Origin: Bacteroides faecalis
GTDB lineage: Bacteria > Bacteroidota > Bacteroidia > Bacteroidales > Bacteroidaceae
DNA length: 64,000 nucleotides
Direction of reading: 5' to 3'
Assembly (NCBI RefSeq): GCF_003865075.1
Contig: NZ_BHWB01000014.1
Coordinates: 1-64,000, forward strand
Made by a program: the position numbers and the translations under genes. Shown here piece after piece: positions 56,596-62,945 of the stretch; the first letter of the stretch is position 1; the number at the start of each line of letters is the position of its first letter. The notes below the pieces were generated by a model. It ran no database searches. It was not told the origin of the DNA and saw only the letters and a program-made list of their open reading frames with translations.

Positions 56596-57402
56596 ATGGC
56601 AAAAATTACCGTTCAAAATACAGATATTAGCGTTGTCAAGTACAATGAAGAAGACTACATCAGCCTTACAGACATGGCAAGAAGCCAACTACAAGAGCAT
56701 ATTATCTTCCGTTGGCTTAGCCTTAAAAGCACTATCGAATATCTTGGTGAATGGGAAATGTTGTACAATCCCGATTTTAATTGTACCGAATTCGGTACAA
56801 TTAAAAATGCGGCAGGAAGTAACAATTTTGTGCTTTCAGTGAAAACGTGGATAGAACGAACCAGTGCCATCGGTATTCGTTCTAAGGCTGGTCGCTACGG
56901 TGGCACATATGCACATCGGGATATAGCATATCATTTTGGTATGTGGATTTCTCCTAAATTCCAATTACTTCTTGTTAAGGAATATCAGCGGCTAAAGACA
57001 GAAGAACAAAGGCTGCTCGGTTGGTCAGCGAAACGTGAATTGTCAAAAATCAACTACCGCATACATACTGATGCCATAAAGCAAAATCTTATTCCGAAGG
57101 AAGTCACACCGATACAAGCAAGCATTATTTATGCCAATGAAGCCGACGTGCTGAACGTGGCAATGTTTGGTATGACAGCAAAACAATGGAGAGAAGCGAA
57201 TCCCGAATTGAAAGGAAACATTCGTGATTATGCTACTATCAATGAACTTATCTGTTTGTCGAATATGGAGAATCTAAATGCTGTGTTTATCGAACAGAAT
57301 ATGGCACAACGTGAACGTCTTGTTAAGCTAAATCAAATAGCTATCCATCAAATGAGTATATTGGAAAGTGGTGATAATCAAAATCGCAAGCTGTTGAAAT
57401 AA
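56596..57402 (+). CDS. KilA-N domain protein
   Basis: A 268-residue protein. The KilA-N DNA-binding domain fills residues 1-110: YISLTDMARSQ, IIFRWLSLKSTIEYLGEWE and the AHRDIAYHFGMWISPKFQLLLVKEY end (quoted in parts) are family marks. The C-terminal half is helical with ANEADVLNVAMFGMTAKQWRE. KilA-N proteins are common on phages and mobile elements and act as regulators or in defence and killing. The ATG at 56596 is favoured over an in-frame TTG at 56572. A/T-rich composition contrasts with the G+C-rich mob region. Confidence 0.85.
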   Translation: MAKITVQNTDISVVKYNEEDYISLTDMARSQLQEHIIFRWLSLKSTIEYLGEWEMLYNPDFNCTEFGTIKNAAGSNNFVLSVKTWIERTSAIGIRSKAGRYGGTYAHRDIAYHFGMWISPKFQLLLVKEYQRLKTEEQRLLGWSAKRELSKINYRIHTDAIKQNLIPKEVTPIQASIIYANEADVLNVAMFGMTAKQWREANPELKGNIRDYATINELICLSNMENLNAVFIEQNMAQRERLVKLNQIAIHQMSILESGDNQNRKLLK

Positions 57403-57408
57403 AGGATT

Positions 57409-57846
57409 ATGAAAGACAATAAGAATTACGATTATACGGATGAATTTAGCGATATAATCCATACTGTAAGATTTATAAATGCGGCCGAGTTGTCCGGAGT
57501 ATTCTTTTCTGCCCCCAAGTGGATAACCATTTTGATGAAATTTCGCAATGTCATGGTGAGACCTTTGGGATTGAAAAAAGGAAAAGATTTCTCGGATTTA
57601 GTACACATCGAATCCGAGAATATAGCAACGGTATGCAAAAATGATAAGCATCTTAATTTAGAAATTGTGTTTATAACCGAAAGCATGGAGCGTGATAGCC
57701 AACGCATATCTGTCAGCACAAAAGTCAGATTCCATAATAGCTTAGGAAAATGTTATTTTGCCACAATCAAACCGTTTCACAATTTAATTTGCAAGACACT
57801 CTTACAACGAACAAAAAACAATATTGAAAAATCTCTTTACAAATAA
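57409..57846 (+). CDS. DUF2867-like protein
   Basis: A 145-residue soluble protein: YDYTDEFSDIIHT at the start, a central GLKKGKDFSDLVHIESENIA, and a C-terminal SVSTKVRFHNSLGKCYFATIKPFH. The pattern (N-terminal tyrosine/aspartate, then an SRPBCC-like beta-sheet with a final helix HNLICKTLLQRT) resembles the DUF2867 family. It starts 6 bp after the KilA-N gene and ends 5 bp before the methyltransferase gene, so the three form an operon. Function unknown. Confidence 0.6.
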   Translation: MKDNKNYDYTDEFSDIIHTVRFINAAELSGVFFSAPKWITILMKFRNVMVRPLGLKKGKDFSDLVHIESENIATVCKNDKHLNLEIVFITESMERDSQRISVSTKVRFHNSLGKCYFATIKPFHNLICKTLLQRTKNNIEKSLYK

Positions 57847-57851
57847 GCATT

Positions 57852-58640
57852 GTGATGTGTCAGCAATCAATAAAGAATATGAATACAGATTATAAAGTTG
57901 GTGATTTTATTTATAATGCAGATATTTATGATGGGTTGAATAATTCCCTGTCCGATTTGGAGTTTTACAAAAAATGGCTACCTCAAAATAAAGATGCCAA
58001 AATACTTGAACTCTGCTGTGGTACGGGTAGACTTACGATTCCAATAGCAAAGGATGGGTATAATATTAAGGGAGTTGATTATACTTTATCTATGCTTGAA
58101 CGGGCAAAGGAGAAAGCATTTCAAGCTGGATTAAAAATAGATTTCATTGAAGCGGATATTAGAGAATTAAACTTGGGAGAAAAATTCGATCTTATTTTTA
58201 TTCCGTTTAATTCAATCCATCATTTGTATAAAAATGAGGATTTATTTGATGCGTTGAAAGTCGTAAGAAATCACTTGAAAGAAAAAGGTTTGTTTTTATT
58301 GGACTGCTTCAATCCTAATATCCAATATATTGTTGAAAACGAGCGGGAGCAACATGTCATTGCCGAATATACAACCAAAGATAAAAGAAGAGTATTGATA
58401 AAACAAAGCATGCACTATGAAAACGCATCTCAAATTAATCGTATAAAGTGGCAATATTTTATTGACAATAAATTTCATTCAGTCCAAAATATGGACATGA
58501 GATTGTTCTTTCCCCAAGAGTTAGATTCATATCTCAAACAAATTGGATTTAATATTATCCACAAATTCGGGGATTTTACAGAGGGAGAATTTGATGACAA
58601 TTCAGAGAAACAAATATACATTTTGGAACTTAAAAAGTAA
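57852..58640 (+). CDS. Class I SAM-dependent methyltransferase
   Basis: A 262-residue methyltransferase. Motif I is ILELCCGTGRLTIPIA, followed by GVDYTLSMLERAKEKA (motif II), FIEADIREL (III) and FDLIFIPFNSIHHL (IV). The C-terminal part is a beta-rich cap (DKRRVLIKQSMHYENAS). The exact start is uncertain: GTG 57852, ATG 57855 or ATG 57879 are all possible. It is the last gene of the three-gene cargo operon. The target (small molecule or other) cannot be told. Confidence 0.85.
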   Translation: MMCQQSIKNMNTDYKVGDFIYNADIYDGLNNSLSDLEFYKKWLPQNKDAKILELCCGTGRLTIPIAKDGYNIKGVDYTLSMLERAKEKAFQAGLKIDFIEADIRELNLGEKFDLIFIPFNSIHHLYKNEDLFDALKVVRNHLKEKGLFLLDCFNPNIQYIVENEREQHVIAEYTTKDKRRVLIKQSMHYENASQINRIKWQYFIDNKFHSVQNMDMRLFFPQELDSYLKQIGFNIIHKFGDFTEGEFDDNSEKQIYILELKK

Positions 58641-58670
58641 GGACAAAATGATAAAATCATAGATGAAATA

Positions 58671-58717
58671 CAACAAAAATACTGCTTACAATTTTTAAAC
58701 AAACAGTATTTTTGTTG
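58671..58717. terminator. Bidirectional terminator between cargo operon and mob
   Basis: Arms CAACAAAAATACTG (58671-58684) and CAGTATTTTTGTTG (58704-58717) are exact complements with a 19-nt loop. It lies between the convergent methyltransferase and relaxase genes and is followed by TTT. Confidence 0.85.
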
Positions 58718-58737
58718 TTTTCGGTGAATATAAACGG

Positions 58738-60105
58738 TTATAACTTCATTCCTCTTCCTTTCCTTTGCGGCTGCATGGGGCGGTGTATGCTCTGCCTTAG
58801 CTTGTCGAACTGCTCCTTGAACCACTCGGCAATGGGCTTTCGGTCGATGACAAGAACTAATTTCGTCCCGTCCGTGGGGTCTTTTATCACTTGAACCCCA
58901 GCCTTTTCGGTCTTAAATTTCCGCTTGTGTTCCTCCGAGTAGAGTTCCCCTGCGTATTCCAACGGCTTTCCCTTGACAAGCGTTGCCGTCTGTCCATCAC
59001 TGAACCCGATAAGGCGGCAGAGGTTTTCGATACGGAGCATTTCACGGAAATAGGGAAACCATGCCGCCGCCCTTGCGATTACCGTTTTCAGAAACGATAT
59101 TTCCTCCTTGTGCTTCGCTTCCTTGTCCGCTATCTCCCTGCGGTGTTTCTGCTGTATCTCCGCCATTTGTCGGCTGTGGTCTGCCTGCATGGTCTGTATT
59201 CGGGTTTGCAGGGCTTCGATGGCTTCCCCGTGCGTGGCTACCTCCCGATGCAGGGCGGTGTTCTCCCTCTCCAGCGTCTTGACCTTGTTGCTGCCGAAAA
59301 GAGAACCGACACTCTCGGCGATGTTGGCGGCTGCGGTGGTTGCCGCCCCTTTCAGCTTCTCGGTCTGTATTTCTTTTTTCGCCCGTCTTAGTTCCTCCTG
59401 CGCCGTTTCTTTTTGCTGCTGCAAATCCACCACCTCCGCTTTCAGATTATCGGCGAGTTTCTGTATATCCCGATAATACTGCTGCGTGGACTTGTGGCGA
59501 GCCTTCGAGCCGTCTATGCCCCTTTGCAGCCCGTATTTCGCCATCGCTTCGGCATAGGTATCTTGGTAGGACTTCAATTTCAGCCGTGTCATAATATCGT
59601 CTGCGCACAGCCTCACGGTGTCGGTAGGCTTCTTGCGGTATCGCTTCTTTGTCTGTTCCTCCCTTTTCCTGCGCTTGCGCTCTCCCTTGACGATGGGGAC
59701 GAGTGTAACGTGTATGTGCGGCGTTTCCTCGTCCCTATGCAGGTGCGCCGCCACGATGTTCTCCTTTCCGAACGTGTCGGCAAAGTATTTCAGATTGTCG
59801 GCGCACCACTCGTCCAAACGTCCCTCTTCCTCTATTCGCTTCATGTCCTCGTGCGTTCCCGACACGTTGATGCGGATTGCCCGTACTTGGTTGCTTCCGA
59901 TTTTGCGTGTCAGCCCCACTTCTTCTAATCTCTGCTGTATAGCCGCCGAACGGTCTTTCACCCCGTCGGGGTATTCGATGAGCCTGCGGTTCAGATGGGT
60001 GCGTGTGGGGTCGGCGTTCTTCGGTATGATGAAACGCTCGATATGTGCGGTTGTTCCGCTGTCGCTGCCGTGCGCCTTTTCCATGTGTAAAACTACGAAA
60101 CCCAT
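58738..60105 (-). CDS. MobV-family relaxase
   Basis: A 455-residue plasmid-type mobilization protein (Pre/Mob). The relaxase domain (1-200) has HMEKAHGSDSGT near the N-terminus and the metal-binding motif AAHLHRDEETPHIHVTLVP. The following region is a long coiled coil (about 220-340, rich in Glu, Lys, Gln). It nicks the oriT and leads the strand during conjugal transfer driven by a helper element, here possibly the surrounding ICE. The G+C content is clearly higher than in the cargo genes next to it. Confidence 0.92.
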   Translation of the reverse strand: MGFVVLHMEKAHGSDSGTTAHIERFIIPKNADPTRTHLNRRLIEYPDGVKDRSAAIQQRLEEVGLTRKIGSNQVRAIRINVSGTHEDMKRIEEEGRLDEWCADNLKYFADTFGKENIVAAHLHRDEETPHIHVTLVPIVKGERKRRKREEQTKKRYRKKPTDTVRLCADDIMTRLKLKSYQDTYAEAMAKYGLQRGIDGSKARHKSTQQYYRDIQKLADNLKAEVVDLQQQKETAQEELRRAKKEIQTEKLKGAATTAAANIAESVGSLFGSNKVKTLERENTALHREVATHGEAIEALQTRIQTMQADHSRQMAEIQQKHRREIADKEAKHKEEISFLKTVIARAAAWFPYFREMLRIENLCRLIGFSDGQTATLVKGKPLEYAGELYSEEHKRKFKTEKAGVQVIKDPTDGTKLVLVIDRKPIAEWFKEQFDKLRQSIHRPMQPQRKGRGMKL

Positions 60106-60696
60106 ATATTCTTCCTTTCTTTTTTGGCTTGTGAAACAATAAACTTGACTATCTTTGAGGGCGGCGAAATGCCGTCCTCAACGGGGTGTGCAGAGGGGCT
60201 TGCCCCTTGCCTTATTGGGGAATTTTCAGCGATACGTAGTATTGCGGCTCGGAAAATTCCCTAATAAGCTACGGTATTTTCTCCGTAAATACCCTGCGGC
60301 GTGCCGTCCGTCTGTCCGTCTGCCTTTCGGCGGTGGCTGTCCCTGCCGTCTGCTTACCCATATACCCCCACCTTATTTTTTCCCTTTCGGTCGGTGGGTG
60401 GCGGGGCGGTCGTTTCCGTTTTCAAAGGCTCTTTTGCACGGGGCGGTCGGATACAAGGTTTTCCCGATAAATACGCTCGCAGCAAAGCGAGAGGAAGATT
60501 TATCGGGAAACGGCGCAGCCGCCCGACCTTTTAGCCGACATAAAGCCCCGTGCTTGCTTTGCCTTTGTAAACGGGAATGATTGCTCCGCTTTGCTGTGTT
60601 CGGAAAATCGAATCTGCGTATCTGCACATAGTCGGTTATTAATGGATTGACTGACTTACAGATTCAATGATTCCAATACGACAGTACGACATGACT
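60106..60696. other. G+C-rich non-coding region with several inverted repeats, probable oriT
   Basis: Open frames here are G+C-rich shadows without family features. Three strong inverted repeats are present: TTGAGGGCGGC (60155-60165) with GCCGTCCTCAA (60171-60181) around GAAAT; CTTATTGGGGAATTTTC (60211-60227) with GAAAATTCCCTAATAAG (60252-60268), 16 of 17 paired; and TTTCCCGATAAAT (60460-60472) with ATTTATCGGGAAA (60498-60510). They lie directly upstream of mob. Confidence 0.65.
60155..60287. other. Candidate origin of transfer (oriT)
   Basis: MobV relaxases usually act on an oriT just upstream of their own gene containing an inverted repeat. The segment holds a GNRA-like capped stem, the 17-bp interrupted inverted repeat at 60211-60268 and a small stem TACGG/CCGTA at 60270-60287. 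The nick site cannot be assigned by eye. Confidence 0.45.
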
Positions 60697-61083
60697 TCAT
60701 GACGATATGACTGCTTGACTGCCGACATTCAGCGAAAGAAAAATCATGCTGTTCTCTTTTCGCCCGTGTATAATCCTTTCCAGCAACACTTTGCGGACTT
60801 TCGCCGCCCCGAATGATTCGATACGGAAAGCGAGGGCGGCTATCGTTTCGAGATTGTAAACCTCCGCGCTGTATCTGTCCGATATGCGGATAATGCGCCT
60901 TATGTCATATACGCTCAAAACTCCGCTTTTGCAGAGAGCCTTTATCCCAGCCCGAACCGTCGGGGCAATAACCCCGAACAGTTCGCAGATTTCCCACTCG
61001 GTCATGGCGGTTGCGCCTATATCGCTCGGCAGGGAGATATTGCCCTGCCCGTCCATCGTGATAATGTTCCTTTCTCCTTTCAT
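60697..61083 (-). CDS. Small helix-turn-helix-like protein of the mobilizable element
   Basis: A 128-residue protein. ATAMTEWEICELFGVIAPTV and RAGIKALCKSGVLSVYDIR suggest a winged or Mor-like helix-turn-helix in the first half. The middle ETIAALAFRIESFGAAKVRK and C-terminal ENSMIFLSLNVGSQAV are unassigned. It lies 21 bp downstream of the integrase gene on the same strand. A role as recombination directionality factor or regulator is plausible from position only. Confidence 0.65.
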   Translation of the reverse strand: MKGERNIITMDGQGNISLPSDIGATAMTEWEICELFGVIAPTVRAGIKALCKSGVLSVYDIRRIIRISDRYSAEVYNLETIAALAFRIESFGAAKVRKVLLERIIHGRKENSMIFLSLNVGSQAVISS

Positions 61084-61104
61084 CGGTATGCTGTTTTAAG
61101 GTGA

Positions 61105-62337
61105 CTAAATGGCTCGGCAAATACTTTTCTCCATATCCTCCAACTTGTGCGACAAGTCTTCCATGTCCTGACTTATCTTTTGGGCGGTGATTTTGGCGTA
61201 AATCTGGGTGGTCTTTATGTTAGTGTGACCGAGAAGCCTGCTGACGGTTTCAATGGGTACGCCGTGCGACAAAAGTACGGTCGTGGCGTTCGTGTGACGT
61301 GCAACGTGATAGGTCAAGCGCACCTTGAAACCGCACTGTCTGCCTATCTCTTTGAGTATCTTGTTGCAACTGCCATTGCTCGGAATGGGGAAAACATGAC
61401 CGCCCCTTGCCAGCCCCTTGTATTTCTCTATGATACGTTTGGGAACGTCCAAAAGACGGATGTTCGATTCGGTGTTGGTTTTCTTTCTTCGGGTGATTAT
61501 CCACAGATTGCCGTCGAAGAATGTTTGCAGGTGGTCGGCGGTGAGGTTCTTCACGTCCGAATACGCCAAACCCGTGAACACCGAAAAGACAAACAAGTCC
61601 CGTACAAGTTCATGGGTGGCGTTCTTCATGGGTGCGTCCATGAGCGTCTGTATCTCCGTTTGGGTGAGATAGCCCCTGTCCACGTTTTCGGGAGAGTTGA
61701 TATATCCGGCAAAGGGATTGAACGGCAAACGCCCGTCGTTCCTCGCAATGGAAACGATGTGTTTCAACACAATCATGTAGCCCCACACGGTATTGGTGCG
61801 GCATTTTTTCTCCGTGCGCAAAAAATACTCGAAATCGTTGATGAACGTGAGGTTGAGTTCCTTTAACGGAATATCCTCACGTTTGTAGGTATGGGGCAAA
61901 AACTCCCGAATATGGTTGCAGACTGTCCGATAACGGGTGAACGTACCCTGTGCCCTGCTGTGCCCGACTTTCTTCTCAAACTCGGCGTTGTGCTGCTCGA
62001 ACAGCTTCAGCAAGGTTTCCTGCTTGATGCCGATACCGAGATAGGCATCTTTTAGTTTGGAGGCGGTAACATAACCGTCCGTCTGCATCAGTTCTTGATA
62101 ACGGCGGTTTACCTCCACTCGGATTTTATCTACCGCAAGGTTGATTCTCTGTGCTTCGACGCTCTTGCCCGAAGCACGGTTGTTCTTCACGTCCCACAGC
62201 CGTGGGGGAACGTCCATCTTGCAACTGAACTGTTTAATCTCGCCGTCCACCGTGATACGGCACATCAGAGGCAGGTTGCCGTTCGGCTTCTCGCTGCCTT
62301 TCTTTACGTAAAATAATACCTTGAATGTACTACGCAT
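61105..62337 (-). CDS. Tyrosine integrase of the mobilizable transposon
   Basis: A 410-residue tyrosine recombinase starting MRSTFKVLFYVKKG, similar in layout to the ICE integrase but clearly distinct. Catalytic boxes: FTGLAYSDVKNL (Ala at the box I Arg position), YHVARHTNATTVLLSHG (HxxR) and LGHTNIKTTQIYAKI with the nucleophile Tyr. It matches the BipH/NBU-type integrases of Bacteroides mobilizable transposons. Its own promoter (62359-62366) lies within an inverted repeat as in the ICE integrase. Confidence 0.93.
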   Translation of the reverse strand: MRSTFKVLFYVKKGSEKPNGNLPLMCRITVDGEIKQFSCKMDVPPRLWDVKNNRASGKSVEAQRINLAVDKIRVEVNRRYQELMQTDGYVTASKLKDAYLGIGIKQETLLKLFEQHNAEFEKKVGHSRAQGTFTRYRTVCNHIREFLPHTYKREDIPLKELNLTFINDFEYFLRTEKKCRTNTVWGYMIVLKHIVSIARNDGRLPFNPFAGYINSPENVDRGYLTQTEIQTLMDAPMKNATHELVRDLFVFSVFTGLAYSDVKNLTADHLQTFFDGNLWIITRRKKTNTESNIRLLDVPKRIIEKYKGLARGGHVFPIPSNGSCNKILKEIGRQCGFKVRLTYHVARHTNATTVLLSHGVPIETVSRLLGHTNIKTTQIYAKITAQKISQDMEDLSHKLEDMEKSICRAI

Positions 62338-62381
62338 AACTCACTCCTTTTTTGGTTACAAAATTAGTTATTAGTGAGTTA
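62337..62381 (-). promoter_or_regulatory. Integrase promoter bracketed by inverted repeat
   Basis: On the minus strand TAATTTTG (62366-62359) is the -7 box. The exact 9-bp arms TAACTCACT (62381-62373) and AGTGAGTTA (62345-62337) bracket it, and the second arm ends on the A of the start codon. The -7 box starts 15 bases from the outer edge of the first arm, the same as at the ICE integrase. Confidence 0.6.
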
Positions 62382-62627
62382 CCGACAGCTATGTAAATCT
62401 ACGCAAAACACAGAAACAGAACCTTTTAGCAAGAAATCTGCACCCGTTACGGGAGTAACGAGGTGGTAACTGAACTTCTGCACCGTTTGGCTTCGAGGTG
62501 GTATTTCGTTGGCTCTGCCCCATAGAAAAACAAAGCGTAACGAACGCTCTATCAGCTAATTCGCTACGCTTTGCCCAAATTTACTTTTTCGCTATGGGTT
62601 TATTTTATGGTTTAGATGAATGGTTGA
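62338..62627. other. Right end of the nested transposon, repeats and terminal hairpin
   Basis: No gene. Two direct repeats, TCTGCACC at 62437-62444 and 62477-62484, alternate with CGAGGTGGTA at 62459-62468 and 62494-62503. A long interrupted inverted repeat follows: CCCATAG (about 62519-62525) with CTATGGG (62592-62598), and CAAAGCGTA with TACGCTTTG inside it. These fit integrase arm sites and a transposon end. Confidence 0.6.
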
Positions 62628-62939
62628 TTAAGATAGTCTATGCCGTTTCGACGGGTCGGGAACTTTTTTATTCTTCATTTTCTGCTCCATTTTCTGTTTT
62701 TCTTCCAGGTCTATAGTCCATGGAAAACAGGTCATGATCTTGTCCGGGCAGCAAAGGGAGATTCTTTTTTGTTTCATGGACTCATCATCCAGCCGGATAT
62801 AGACAAAGTAATCCAGTTCCCCTTTTCCGGTTTCTTCAATGGCTGTTACTGTTCCTTTATAGGGAACAACGGGAGTTTCCTCTTCCGGATCGTTCTCTAC
62901 AATCCGCGCTCCGAGGTACATCTGACTTTTAGGTATCAT
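62628..62939 (-). CDS. Small ICE protein of unknown function
   Basis: A 103-residue protein: MIPKSQMYLGARIVENDPEE, then a beta-rich KGTVTAIEETGKGELDYFVYIRLDD and a basic C-terminus (KKVPDPSKRHRLS). The first half reads like a small SH3-like or OB-like beta domain. It lies 6 bp downstream of the paralog gene at 62946. No family recognised. Confidence 0.65.
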   Translation of the reverse strand: MIPKSQMYLGARIVENDPEEETPVVPYKGTVTAIEETGKGELDYFVYIRLDDESMKQKRISLCCPDKIMTCFPWTIDLEEKQKMEQKMKNKKVPDPSKRHRLS

Positions 62940-62945
62940 ATCGCT

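Larger units (their letters stand above)
56315..62617. mobile_element. Nested mobilizable transposon (Tn5520-like), boundaries provisional
   Basis: The segment between the ICE genes at 56309 and 62628 carries its own integrase, a MobV relaxase, an oriT-like region and cargo, and interrupts a minus-strand ICE gene series that resumes on both sides. A 7-bp direct repeat TTTAGAT lies at 56315-56321 and 62611-62617. Imperfect inverted repeats lie just inside: ATAAACTTTTAGCGAA at 56352-56367 and the complement of ATAAACCCATAGCGAA at 62588-62603 (13 of 16). The integrase-plus-Mob set resembles Tn5520. The 7-bp repeat is short, so the ends may be off by tens of bases. Confidence 0.65.

Noticed and set aside
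60155..60580. 141-codon plus-strand frame upstream of mob
   Set aside because: Lies in G+C-rich DNA where stops are rare, runs through strong inverted repeats, and has no recognisable protein features.
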